A stretch of DNA of 64,000 bases from JAHFUS01 sp035689115 (GTDB lineage Bacteria; Actinomycetota; Acidimicrobiia; Acidimicrobiales; GCA-2861595), in contig DASSMA010000082.1 of NCBI GenBank assembly GCA_035689115.1, forward strand, positions 112,845-176,844, given 5' to 3'. Shown in pieces: positions 9,051 through 16,757 of this stretch. Both the position numbers and the translations under genes were made by a program. Numbering within the stretch: the first letter of the stretch is position 1; the number at the start of each line of letters is the position of its first letter. The notes below the pieces were generated by a model. The model saw nothing but the letters and a program-made list of their open reading frames with translations, did no database searches and had not been told where the DNA came from.

Positions 9051-9410
9051 TCAGCTGCGGTTGAACCGACCGAAGCGGGCGGCACTGCCCGGGGCACCCA
9101 CGGCCTCGGGGCCCGGCGCGCCCACGGCGGCGTCGACCTTCGGAGCGGGGTCGGCGTCGGCGACGGGCACCGGGATCTCCGGGGCGTGGGCCACGGGCGG
9201 TGCCGGCGCGGCGCCGGCCACGGCGGGCACGACGACCTTGTAGTACGTCTTGACCTCCAGCGGTACCTCCTGGAGCCGCCAGACCCGTGCGTCGGTGACG
9301 TGCTCCTGGTTCCGCAGGTGCTCCACGAACCGCACTGCCTCGTCCAGGGTCTCTGTCGGGTGGTACCCCGGCTTCCCCTCGGCGCTGCGGAAGTTGACCA
9401 TGAACGACAT
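9051..9410 (-). CDS. Conserved small hypothetical protein (119 aa)
   Basis: A 119-residue protein preceded by a good ribosome binding site (GGAGAGG, about 5 nt before the ATG). The N-terminal ~65 residues look like a compact alpha/beta fold (FMVNFRSAEGKPGYHPTET, then LDEAVRFVEHLRN, then VWRLQEVPLEVKTYYKVVVP). The rest is an Ala/Pro-rich low-complexity tail. No signal peptide or membrane segment is seen. I do not recognise a named family. It sits downstream of the sortase gene on the same strand with a 67-nt gap. Confidence 0.7.
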   Translation of the reverse strand: MSFMVNFRSAEGKPGYHPTETLDEAVRFVEHLRNQEHVTDARVWRLQEVPLEVKTYYKVVVPAVAGAAPAPPVAHAPEIPVPVADADPAPKVDAAVGAPGPEAVGAPGSAARFGRFNRS

Positions 9411-9477
9411 GCGACCTCTCCTTTCCCGCCAAGGTTGTCGGCCGTGGCGGTGGCCGGCTTGAGCCGGCCCGGAAGGA

Positions 9478-10143
9478 TCAGGTCATGACCATGGACAGGT
9501 GCACCACGTAGCGGAACTTCGCCGAATGGGGCGGGTGGCAGCCGAAGATGGTGGCCGTGGGGGTGGGCGTCTGGTTCACGATGCTGAGGTTCTTCGGCGT
9601 GACGACCTCGGAGCTGGTCATGACGTAGACGGACCGCACGCCGTTGATCGTGAAGATCACCTGGTCGCCTGCCACCAGCTGGTCGATGTTGAGGAACGGG
9701 TGGGTGTGGGTGACCCGGTGGCCGGCGAACACGGCGTTGCCCGGCTGGCCGGGCATGGCGGTGCCGGGCCAGTGGCCGGGACCCCGGTCGATGGTGTTGA
9801 GGGTGATCCCCTCGAACACGGGGTGGACGAGCCCGATCTTCGGGATCTCGATCGTGCCGAGCTGCACCAGGGGCTCGGGGGCGCGGGCAGCCGGCACCCG
9901 CACCGGGCCGCCGGGCAGCCCGGAGGTGGCCCGCTTGGCGGGGGTCGTGGTGGAGGGGGCGGGCGCCGTCGTGGTGGTGGTGACCGGCGCCGTCGTGGTG
10001 GTGGTGGTTGTGGCCCCCACGGCCTGGAGCGGGTTGTCCCGCCCGGTGGAACCGCCACCGGATCGCTCCACCACTACCGCCCCGGCCCCCGAGATGAGCA
10101 GGCCGACGCACAGCAGGAACACCAGCCGTCGCGTCCGTCGCAT
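9478..10143 (-). CDS. Class E sortase
   Basis: A 221-residue transpeptidase. An N-terminal signal-anchor (residues ~7-25) is followed by a Thr/Pro-rich wall-spanning spacer (runs of Thr at ~45-67) and a sortase fold from ~90. Catalytic residues are visible: His142 in FAGHRVTHTHP, Cys202 in IFGCHPPHSAKFR and Arg211 nine residues after the Cys. Sortases cleave a C-terminal sorting motif on secreted proteins and join them to the wall or to each other; class E enzymes are typical of high-GC actinobacteria. No obvious substrate with an LPxTG/LAxTG-hydrophobic-basic tail was noticed in the window. Divergent from the HEAT-repeat gene. Confidence 0.9.
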   Translation of the reverse strand: MRRTRRLVFLLCVGLLISGAGAVVVERSGGGSTGRDNPLQAVGATTTTTTTAPVTTTTTAPAPSTTTPAKRATSGLPGGPVRVPAARAPEPLVQLGTIEIPKIGLVHPVFEGITLNTIDRGPGHWPGTAMPGQPGNAVFAGHRVTHTHPFLNIDQLVAGDQVIFTINGVRSVYVMTSSEVVTPKNLSIVNQTPTPTATIFGCHPPHSAKFRYVVHLSMVMT

Positions 10144-10198
10144 GGTGCAACAGTGTGCCGCATGAATTGGCCGTCGCGAACATCACGAGGGGGACGAA

Positions 10199-10810
10199 TT
10201 GGGGTCCTCTGACCCGGTGACGGCCGGCGAGGCCCGCCGGCGGGGCCGGGCGGCGCGGGCCGGCCACGTCGCCGGGGGCGAGGCCGAGGCCCGGGGCCTC
10301 CAGGCCGACCCGTCGCCGCGCGTCCGGGCCACCGCCCTGGCCGCCCTGGCGCGCCTGGGCCGGGCCACCGCCGCCGACGTGGCCGCCGGGCTGGCCGATC
10401 CCGACCCCGCCGTGCGCCGGCGGGCGTGCGCCGTCGCCGTCGCCTTCCCGGCCGTCGACCTGGTGCCGCTCGCCGCCGACCCCGACCCGTCGGTGGTGGA
10501 GGCGGCCGCCTGGGCCCTGGGCGAGCGGCCGGCGTCGGCGGCGGCAGTCGCCGCCCTGGGCGCCGTGGCCGCGTCCCACGCCGACGCCCTGTGCCGGGAG
10601 GCGGCGGTCGCCGCCCTCGGCGCCCTGGGCGACCCCGCCGGCCTGCCGGTCATCCTGGCCGCCACCGGCGACAAGCCGGCCGTCCGCCGGCGGGCGGTCC
10701 TGGCCCTGGCCCCCTTCGAGGGGCCCGACGTGGAGGCCGCCCTCCGGCGGGCCCTCGACGACCGCGACCGGCAGGTGCGCCAGGCGGCCGAGGACCTCCT
10801 CGATGGGTAG
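10199..10810 (+). CDS. HEAT-repeat protein upstream of bioA
   Basis: A 203-residue all-helical protein with five or six HEAT-like repeats of ~30 residues, each built on patterns such as PSPRVRATALAALARLG, PDPAVRRRACAVAVAF, PDPSVVEAAAWALGE and DRDRQVRQAAEDLL. Such scaffolds bind other proteins; no catalytic motif is seen. I chose TTG 10199 because GAGGGGG lies 5 nt before it; GTG 10217 is an alternative. Its 3' end overlaps the bioA ATG by 8 nt, so it is the first gene of the biotin operon here. Whether it has a role in biotin metabolism is unknown. Confidence 0.75.
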   Translation: MGSSDPVTAGEARRRGRAARAGHVAGGEAEARGLQADPSPRVRATALAALARLGRATAADVAAGLADPDPAVRRRACAVAVAFPAVDLVPLAADPDPSVVEAAAWALGERPASAAAVAALGAVAASHADALCREAAVAALGALGDPAGLPVILAATGDKPAVRRRAVLALAPFEGPDVEAALRRALDDRDRQVRQAAEDLLDG

Positions 10811-12107
10811 GGCGGCCAACGAGGAGTGGGCCCGGCGGGACGCCGCCGTGGTGTGGCACGGGTTCACCCAGATGGCCTCGTTCCTCGACGAGGAGCCGGT
10901 GCTGGTGGAGCGGGCCGACGGCCACGAGCTGATCGACGCCGACGGGAACCGGTACCTCGACGCCATCTCGTCGCTGTGGGTCACCACGCTGGGGCACCGG
11001 GTGCCCGAGCTGGACCAGGCGGTGCGCGACCAGCTCGACCGCGTGGCCCACTCCACGATGCTGGGGCACGGCAACGTGGTGGTCACCGAGCTGGCCGAGG
11101 CGCTGGCCGCCGTGGTGCCGGTCGACCGGGCCCACACGGTGTTCGCCTCCGACGGGGCGTCGGCGGTCGAGCAGGCCCTGAAGATGGCCTTCCACCTCCG
11201 GGTGAACGAGGGCACGCCCGAGCGCCGGCGGTTCCTGGCCTTCGAGGCGGCCTACCACGGCGACAGCGTCGGCGCCCTGTCCCTCGGCGGCTCGGGGTTC
11301 GGCGCCGACCTGTTCGGGCCGCTGCGCTTTCCGGTGCTGCGGGCGCCCAGCTTCGGCGAGCCGGGGGCGGTGGCGGCCGCCGCCGGCCTGGTCGCCCGCC
11401 ACGCCGGCGAGCTGGCCGCCGTGGTGGTGGAGCCGCTGGTGCAGTGCGCGGCGGGCATGCTCATGGCCCCGCCCGAGGACTTCGCCGCCCTGGGCGAGGC
11501 GTGCCGGGCCCACGACGTGCTGCTGATCTGCGACGAGGTGGCCACCGGCTTCGGCCGCACGGGCACGCTCTTCGCCTCGTCGCAGGCCGGCCTGCGGCCA
11601 GACATCCTGTGCCTCGGCAAGGGGCTCACCGGCGGCTACCTCCCGATGTCGGCAACCGTTGCGTCGCAACGGGTCTTCGACGGCTTCCTGGGCGCCGACC
11701 CCGGGCCCCGCACCTTCCTGCACGGCCACTCCTACGGCGGCAACGCCCTGGCGGCAGCGGTGGCGCTGCGCCACCTGCGGCTGCTGGAGGAGCGCGACGT
11801 GCTGGCCGACGTGGCCGACCGCTCCGCCCAGCTGGCTCGTCTTCTGGACGAGCGGGTGCTGCCCCTGGCCGAGGTGGCGGGCGTGCGGGTGCGGGGGCTG
11901 CTGGCGGGCATCGACCTGGCGCCGCCGGGGCCGGGGCTGCGCTGGGGGAGGCGGGTGTGCGCGGCAGCCGTCCGCCGGGGCGTTCTGCTGCGGCCGCTGG
12001 GCGACGTGATCGTGCTCGTGCCGCCCCTCACCGTCACCGCCGGCGAGGTCGAGCGCATCGTCGACACCGTCGTCGCGTCCGTCGCGGAGGTGGCGGCGGG
12101 CCGGTGA
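10803..12107 (+). CDS. bioA: Adenosylmethionine-8-amino-7-oxononanoate aminotransferase
   Basis: A 434-residue class III PLP aminotransferase. It converts 7-keto-8-aminopelargonate to 7,8-diaminopelargonate with S-adenosylmethionine as amino donor, the third step of biotin ring assembly, in the cytoplasm. Visible signatures are the substrate-side WHGFTQM near the N-terminus, SDGASAVEQALKMA, the DEVATGFGRTG motif with the PLP-ring Asp, and the Schiff-base Lys273 in CLGKGLTGGYLPMSA. Length is normal for the family. It overlaps the HEAT gene by 8 nt and the next gene by 4 nt (GTGA), a tightly coupled operon. The call is supported by bioFD next to it. Confidence 0.95.
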   Translation: MGRAANEEWARRDAAVVWHGFTQMASFLDEEPVLVERADGHELIDADGNRYLDAISSLWVTTLGHRVPELDQAVRDQLDRVAHSTMLGHGNVVVTELAEALAAVVPVDRAHTVFASDGASAVEQALKMAFHLRVNEGTPERRRFLAFEAAYHGDSVGALSLGGSGFGADLFGPLRFPVLRAPSFGEPGAVAAAAGLVARHAGELAAVVVEPLVQCAAGMLMAPPEDFAALGEACRAHDVLLICDEVATGFGRTGTLFASSQAGLRPDILCLGKGLTGGYLPMSATVASQRVFDGFLGADPGPRTFLHGHSYGGNALAAAVALRHLRLLEERDVLADVADRSAQLARLLDERVLPLAEVAGVRVRGLLAGIDLAPPGPGLRWGRRVCAAAVRRGVLLRPLGDVIVLVPPLTVTAGEVERIVDTVVASVAEVAAGR

Positions 12108-13858
12108 GCCGCTGGGCCGAGTGGGCGGGCGGGGAGGCGGCGCGGATCCGGGACGCCGGCCGCTGGCGCGCCGTGCGCGACGTCGACGGGCCGGGCCCGG
12201 AGGTCGTGCTCGACGGTGGCCGGCGGGTGGTGTCCTTCGCCTCCAACGACTACCTGGGCCTCACCCGCCACCCGGCGGTGGTGTCGGCCGCCGCCGCTGC
12301 CGTCCGCTCGATGGGGACCGGCGCCGGGTCGGCCCGCCTGGTGGCGGGGGGCCGGCCGCTGCACCGCGAGCTGGAGGCGGCCTTGGCCGACTGGAAGGGG
12401 GCGGAGGCGGCGGTGCTGTTCCCCACCGGCTACGCCGCCAACCTGGGCGTGCTCCAGGCCCTCGGCGGCGCCGGCGTCACCGTGGTGAGCGACCGGCTCA
12501 ACCACGCGTCGATCGTGGACGGGTGCCGGCTGTCGCGCTCGGAGGTCGTGGTCGTCCCCCACGGCGACGTGGCGGCGGTGGAGGCGGCGGTGGCCGGCGC
12601 CGGGGACCGGGCCCTGGTGGTCACCGAGTCGGTGTTCTCCATGGACGGCGACGTGGCGCCGCTCGACGGGCTGGCGGCCGTCTGCCGGCGCCACGACGCC
12701 CTGCTGGTAATCGACGACGCCCACGCCGTGCTCGGGGCCGAGGCGCCGGCCGGCGCGCTGCGGGTCGGGACGCTGTCCAAGGCCCTGGGCTCGCTGGGCG
12801 GCTTCGTGGCCGGGCCGGCGGCCCTGTGCGAGCTGGTGGTGAACCGGGCCCGCACGTTCGTGTTCACCACCGCCTCGACGCCGGCCGACGCCGCCGCCGC
12901 CCTGGCCGCCCTGGCGGTGGTCCGCTCGGCCGAGGGCGACGAGCTGCGGGCCGGGCTCCGCGCGAACGTCGACCGGCTGCGGCCCGGCCACCCGAGCCCC
13001 ATCGTGCCGGTGGTGGTGGGCGGAGAGGAGCAGGCCCTGGCCGCCTCGGCCGCCCTGCTCGAGCGGGGCTTCCTGGTCCCCGCCATCCGGCCGCCCACCG
13101 TGCCGCCCGGCACGTCCCGGCTGCGGGTGTCCCTGTCGGCCGCCCACACCGGCGAGCAGGTGGACGCCCTGGCCGCCGCCCTGGCCGGGCTCGTCCCCCT
13201 CCCTGCGACGGCGGCCGAGGCCGAGCGCCGGCGGCCCTCCCGGCTGGTGCTGGTGCTGGGCACCGGCACCGACGTGGGCAAGACGTGGGTGGGCGCCGCC
13301 CTGGCCGGCGCCCTGCGGGCGGCCGGCGCCAAGGTGGCGGCCCGCAAGCCCGCCCAGTCGTTCTCGCCCGGCTCGGGCCCCACCGACGCCGACGTGCTGG
13401 CCGCCGCCACCGGGGAGGCGCCGGCCGCCGTGTGCCCACCCCACCGGTGGTACGAGGTCGCCATGGCCCCGCCCATGGCCGCCGCCGCCCTGGGCCGCCC
13501 GCCGTTCACGGTGGCCGACCTGGCCGGCGAGCTGTCGTGGCCGCCGGCCGCCGGCGTGGGGTTGGTGGAGGGCGCGGGCGGCCCCCGCTCGCCGCTGGCC
13601 GCCGACGGCGACAACCTCGCCCTGGCCCGCCTCCTGCGCCCCGACGTGACGGTCCTGGTGGCCGACGCCGGCCTGGGCACGCTCAACGCCGTCCTGCTGT
13701 CGGTCGACGCCCTCCCCCGCCGGCCGGTGGTGTTCCTCAACCGCCACGACCCCACCGACCCCGTCCACGCCGGCAACCTGTCCTACCTGCGGGGCGCCGG
13801 CCTGCGGGTGGTGACCACGGTCGCCGACCTGGCGGCCGCCGTACTCCCGAGTACATAG
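12104..13858 (+). CDS. bioF-bioD: Fused 8-amino-7-oxononanoate synthase / dethiobiotin synthetase (BioF-BioD)
   Basis: One uninterrupted 584-residue ORF encodes two enzymes. Residues 1-370 are a BioF-type alpha-oxoamine synthase: FASNDYLGLTRHP, HASIVDG, IDDAHAVLG and PLP Lys226 in TLSKALGSLGG. It condenses pimeloyl thioester with alanine to give 7-keto-8-aminopelargonate. After a short Ala/Glu/Arg linker (AEAERRRPSR), residues ~378-584 are BioD, with P-loop GTGTDVGKT at ~386 and VEGAGG. BioD forms the ureido ring from diaminopelargonate, CO2 and ATP. With bioA between them in the pathway, the fusion carries the steps on either side of BioA. GTG 12104 overlaps bioA (GTGA). The stop TAG lies inside the downstream hairpin. 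There is no frameshift or internal stop; a separate internal BioD start cannot be excluded. Confidence 0.92.
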   Translation: MSRWAEWAGGEAARIRDAGRWRAVRDVDGPGPEVVLDGGRRVVSFASNDYLGLTRHPAVVSAAAAAVRSMGTGAGSARLVAGGRPLHRELEAALADWKGAEAAVLFPTGYAANLGVLQALGGAGVTVVSDRLNHASIVDGCRLSRSEVVVVPHGDVAAVEAAVAGAGDRALVVTESVFSMDGDVAPLDGLAAVCRRHDALLVIDDAHAVLGAEAPAGALRVGTLSKALGSLGGFVAGPAALCELVVNRARTFVFTTASTPADAAAALAALAVVRSAEGDELRAGLRANVDRLRPGHPSPIVPVVVGGEEQALAASAALLERGFLVPAIRPPTVPPGTSRLRVSLSAAHTGEQVDALAAALAGLVPLPATAAEAERRRPSRLVLVLGTGTDVGKTWVGAALAGALRAAGAKVAARKPAQSFSPGSGPTDADVLAAATGEAPAAVCPPHRWYEVAMAPPMAAAALGRPPFTVADLAGELSWPPAAGVGLVEGAGGPRSPLAADGDNLALARLLRPDVTVLVADAGLGTLNAVLLSVDALPRRPVVFLNRHDPTDPVHAGNLSYLRGAGLRVVTTVADLAAAVLPST

Positions 13859-13888
13859 GGTGCGGATTCCGCACCCTATGTACTCGGG
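13846..13888. terminator. Perfect 20-bp palindrome, copy 1, between bioFD and bsaP
   Basis: Left arm CCCGAGTACATAGGGTGCGG pairs perfectly with the right arm across a 3-nt loop (ATT). It sits exactly between convergent genes and supplies the stop codons of both: each strand reads Ser-Thr-stop (AGT ACA TAG) from the arm. No U-run follows, so a bidirectional terminator function is inferred from position and stem strength. Two near-identical copies are at 19159-19211 and 38759-38809. Confidence 0.75.
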
Positions 13889-14040
13889 ACTGGGCCGTGG
13901 GTGCGGCAGCGGGCGGTCCAGCCGGCGGGGGTGACCTGGACGGCCAGCCGGCGCCCGCACTCGGTGCAGAACCGGGGCGGGTCGTAGGGCGGGCGGCAGC
14001 CGGCGCAGTCGGAGCGCCCGCAGCCGGCGCAGTGGGTCAC
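13876..14040 (-). CDS. bsaP: BsaP-like biotin synthase auxiliary protein (54 aa, Cys-rich)
   Basis: A 54-residue protein starting at a GTG that overlaps the bioB TGA (GTGA), so it is translated right after BioB. It has seven cysteines: C4 and C7 (CAGC), C12 and C15 (CAGC), C25 and C28 in PPRFCTECGRRLAVQV, and C45 in WTARCRTHG. The block PPRFCxxCGRR-x-VQV-x3-GW-x-ARCxxHG resembles the C-terminal part of mycobacterial BsaP, which is encoded next to bioB and is needed for biotin synthase to convert dethiobiotin to biotin, probably by supporting its iron-sulfur chemistry. This version is shorter and has an extra Cys-rich N-terminus. Its last residues (PST) come from the hairpin arm. The family call is from memory of the motif; cluster binding is inference. 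Confidence 0.8.
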   Translation of the reverse strand: MTHCAGCGRSDCAGCRPPYDPPRFCTECGRRLAVQVTPAGWTARCRTHGPVPST

Positions 14041-15032
14041 AGCACGCGCGAGAGCGAGGAGACCGGCATGCCGAGGTCGGCGAGCATGGCCAGGTCGTCG
14101 GCCGGCGGGCGGCCGAGGGTGGTGAGGTAGTTGCCGACGATGAGGGCGTTGATGCCGGCGGTCATCCCCATGGCCTGGAGGTCCCGCAGGGTGATCTCCC
14201 GGCCGCCGGCGTAGCGCAGGATCACCCCGGGCAGGGCCAGGCGGAACACGGCGATCCAGCGGATGGCCTCCAGCGGCCGCACCGGCCGGCGGACGGCGAG
14301 CGGCGTGCCCGGCCGGGGGTTCAGGAAGTTGACGGGGACCTCGGCCGGCGCCACCTCGCGCAGCTGGCCCAGCAGCTCCACCCGCTGGGCGTCGGACTCC
14401 CCCATCCCGAGCAGCACGCCGCAGCACAGCTCCATGCCGGCGTCGCGCACCAATCGGCAGGTGGCGAAGCGCTCCTCCCACGTGTGGGTGGTGACGACCG
14501 AGCCGAAGAACGACCGGGCCGTCTCCAGGTTGTGGTTGTAGCGGTGGGTGCCGGCGGCGGCCAGGCGGGCGGCCTGGGCGGCGTCGAGGATGCCGGCGCT
14601 GACGGCCACGTTCAGACCGGTCTCCCGGGCCACGAGGGGCACGAGCGACTCCAGCCGGGCGAGGGTGCGCTCGTCGGGGCCGCGGACGGCCAGCACCAGG
14701 CAGAACTCGGAGGCGCCGAGGGCGGCCGTCTCCCGGGCGGCGGCCAGCACCTCGTCGGCGTCGAGGAACGGGGCGGCCTGCACGGGCGAGTCGAAGCGGG
14801 CCGACTGGCTGCAGAAGTGACAGTCCTCGGGGCACCCGCCGGTCCTGGCCGAGAGGATGCCCTCGACCTCCACGGCCGGCCCGCACCACGCCAGGCGCAC
14901 CTCGTGGGCCAGCGCCGCCAGCGACGGCACCGCCTCGTCGGGCAGGGCGGCCAGGGCGGCCACCTCGTCGAGGGTGAGCTGGCGCCGCTCGTCGAGCAGG
15001 GCCCGGCCGGCGGCGTCGAGCAGCGGGCGCAT
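14037..15032 (-). CDS. bioB: Biotin synthase
   Basis: A 331-residue radical-SAM enzyme that inserts sulfur into dethiobiotin to make biotin. The radical-SAM cluster motif Cys-x3-Cys-x2-Cys is seen as CPEDCHFC near residue 67. Other BioB signatures are SARTGGCPE, YNHNLETARSFF, GMELCCGVLLGMGE, VNFLNPRPGTPL and the C-terminal TAGINALIVGNYLTT. Length is normal. The ATG at 15032 directly abuts the stop of the MreB-like gene (no gap) and the stop overlaps the BsaP-like start, so this gene depends on upstream transcription from the moaE-mreB side. Confidence 0.96.
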   Translation of the reverse strand: MRPLLDAAGRALLDERRQLTLDEVAALAALPDEAVPSLAALAHEVRLAWCGPAVEVEGILSARTGGCPEDCHFCSQSARFDSPVQAAPFLDADEVLAAARETAALGASEFCLVLAVRGPDERTLARLESLVPLVARETGLNVAVSAGILDAAQAARLAAAGTHRYNHNLETARSFFGSVVTTHTWEERFATCRLVRDAGMELCCGVLLGMGESDAQRVELLGQLREVAPAEVPVNFLNPRPGTPLAVRRPVRPLEAIRWIAVFRLALPGVILRYAGGREITLRDLQAMGMTAGINALIVGNYLTTLGRPPADDLAMLADLGMPVSSLSRVL

Positions 15033-16037
15033 CTAGCGCTCGGCGCCCATGAACATGACCTTCAGGGAGTCGAACGCCTCCAGGCACCGGCCGGCGCCGA
15101 GGACCACGCACTCCAGGGGGGCGTCGACCAGGTGGACGGGGATGGCCGTCTCCTCGGCCAGGCGGCGGTCGAGGCCCCGCAGCATGCCGCCGCCGCCCAC
15201 CAGGTGGATGCCCTGGGAGATGAGGTCCTGGGCCAGCTCGGGCGGCGCCTGGCCGAGGCACTGGACCACCGAGTCGACGATGGCCGAGACCTGCTCGTCG
15301 ATGGCCGCCCGCACCTCGTCGGGCGACAGGATGACCGTCTTGGGGAGGCCGGTCATGAGGTCGCGGCCCCGGACCTCCGCCTTGATGGAGTCGTCGACCG
15401 GGTAGGCGGAGCCGATGGCCAGCTTGATCTCCTCCGCCGTGCGCTCGCCGATGGCCATGCCGTAGTCGCGCCGCACATAGGTCTGGATGGAAGCGTCGAT
15501 GTCGAAGCTGCCGACCCGGATGGCCTGGAGGGCGACGATGCCGCCCAGCGAGATGACCGCCGTCTCGGTGGTGCCGCCGCCCACGTCGACCACCATGTTG
15601 CCGAGGGGCTCGTGGATGGGGAGGCCGGCGCCGATGGCGGCGGCCATGGGCTGGTGGATCAGATAGGGATCGGCGGCGCCGGCCCGCCGAGCCGCCTCCT
15701 CCACCGCCCGCCGTTCGACCTCGGTGATGGCCGAGGGCACGCAGATCAGCACGCGGGGGCGGTTGAACTTGGTGACGCCGGCCCGCTTCAGCAGCAGCCG
15801 GATCATGCGCTGGGTGATGTCGAAGTCGGTGATGGCGCCCTTGCGCAGGGGGCGCACGGCCACGATGTAGCCGGGCGTGCGGCCGATCATCTGCCAGGCG
15901 TCGTGGCCCATCGCCAGCACCGCCTGGGTCTTCTCGTTGAGGGCGATGACGGTGGGCTCGTTGAGGACGATGCCGCGGTCGCGCGCGTAGACCAGCGTGT
16001 TCGCCGTGCCGAGATCGATGGCCAGGTCGCGGCCCAT
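15033..16037 (-). CDS. mreB: MreB-like actin-family rod-shape protein
   Basis: A 334-residue MreB/Mbl-type ATPase. Visible actin-fold motifs are phosphate-1 AIDLGTANTLVY, PTVIAL, ITEVERRAVEEAA, phosphate-2 MVVDVGGGTTETAVISLGG, IGERTAEEIK and the adenosine motif IHLVGGGGMLRGLDRRL. MreB polymerises on the inner membrane surface and guides lateral wall synthesis. It lacks mreC/mreD neighbours here and instead lies in a run moaE, small TM protein, mreB-like, bioB, bsaP with gaps of 0-9 nt. It may be a second paralogue rather than the main cell-shape gene (inference). Confidence 0.93.
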   Translation of the reverse strand: MGRDLAIDLGTANTLVYARDRGIVLNEPTVIALNEKTQAVLAMGHDAWQMIGRTPGYIVAVRPLRKGAITDFDITQRMIRLLLKRAGVTKFNRPRVLICVPSAITEVERRAVEEAARRAGAADPYLIHQPMAAAIGAGLPIHEPLGNMVVDVGGGTTETAVISLGGIVALQAIRVGSFDIDASIQTYVRRDYGMAIGERTAEEIKLAIGSAYPVDDSIKAEVRGRDLMTGLPKTVILSPDEVRAAIDEQVSAIVDSVVQCLGQAPPELAQDLISQGIHLVGGGGMLRGLDRRLAEETAIPVHLVDAPLECVVLGAGRCLEAFDSLKVMFMGAER

Positions 16038-16046
16038 GGCCGGGGC

Positions 16047-16208
16047 TCAGTCGCTCTCGCGCCGCTCGGGGGCGAGAGCCTTCAGCTCGCGCTGGAACTC
16101 GTCGACCCCGTACTCCATCGACCGGGGTCGGCGGTGGCGGAGCCACAGGACCAGCGACCCCAGGGCGCTCAGGACCAGCGCCACGGCGAGGTAGAGGAGG
16201 TTGCTCAC
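16047..16208 (-). CDS. Small single-TM protein between moaE and mreB-like gene
   Basis: A 53-residue protein: one N-terminal hydrophobic helix (residues 3-23), a basic stop-transfer patch (RHRRPR), then a short charged cytoplasmic tail (VDEFQRELKALAPERRES). The GTG start at 16208 overlaps the moaE stop (GTGA), and its stop is 9 nt from the MreB-like start. Too short for a family call. Its membrane anchor and position suggest it could tether or serve the MreB-like protein, but this is only inference. Confidence 0.65.
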   Translation of the reverse strand: MSNLLYLAVALVLSALGSLVLWLRHRRPRSMEYGVDEFQRELKALAPERRESD

Positions 16209-16681
16209 GTCGTCACCGGCGCGATGTCGCGCGCGCCCGTGCCCCAGGCGGAGCCCCCGGCCCAGGTCTCCTGCTTCCAGATCGGCACGGTGGCCTTCAC
16301 CGTGTCGATGCACCATCGGGCGGCGTCGAACGCCTCGTCGCGATGCGGGGCCGACACCGCGACGACGACGGCCACGTCGGTGACCGCCAGCGGCCCGACG
16401 CGGTGGAGGAGCGCGACCCGGCCGAGCACCGGCCACCGCCGGCGGGCCTCGGCCGCCACCGCCTGCAGGCGGGCCACCGCCTGCTCCTCGTAGGCCTCGT
16501 AGGTGAGGCCGGTGACGCCGGCTCGGCCCTCGGCGTGGTCGCGCACGGTGCCGGCGAAGGTGACCACCGCGCCGCACCCGGGGAGCACCGCCCACGCCGG
16601 TGCACCGGCGAGCGGGAGCGGCGCGGCGCTGATCCCCACCCAGTCGTCGCCGCCGGGCAACGGGCGCCCCTCCTCCAGCAC
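16205..16681 (-). CDS. moaE: Molybdopterin synthase catalytic subunit
   Basis: A 158-residue MoaE. It transfers sulfur from the MoaD thiocarboxylate to precursor Z to form the dithiolene of molybdopterin. Family motifs seen: VTFAGTVRDHAEG, LTYEAYEEQA, HRVGPLAVTDVAV, APHRDEAFDA and IDTVKATVPIWKQE with the conserved lysines. The start is taken as GTG 16681; no ribosome binding site is visible, so a leaderless message is possible. The frame stays open far upstream but that part is antisense to the HtrA-like gene and has no family features. moaD is not in the window. Confidence 0.92.
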   Translation of the reverse strand: MLEEGRPLPGGDDWVGISAAPLPLAGAPAWAVLPGCGAVVTFAGTVRDHAEGRAGVTGLTYEAYEEQAVARLQAVAAEARRRWPVLGRVALLHRVGPLAVTDVAVVVAVSAPHRDEAFDAARWCIDTVKATVPIWKQETWAGGSAWGTGARDIAPVTT

Positions 16682-16757
16682 GCCGCCAATCGTAGTGAGT
16701 GTGGAGGGGTTGACCCCGACCACGCTGGAGCGGAGCCCGTCGTTATCCTCGACGCCG

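Noticed and set aside
13840..13858. LPST at the end of BioFD as a sortase signal
   Set aside because: There is no hydrophobic segment or basic tail after it and BioFD is cytoplasmic. The residues come from the hairpin arm.
14041..16146. Upstream extension of the small BsaP-like frame to 756 residues
   Set aside because: This part is antisense-free but out of frame with bioB and mreB, which are unmistakable. Only the last 54 residues have a conserved motif.
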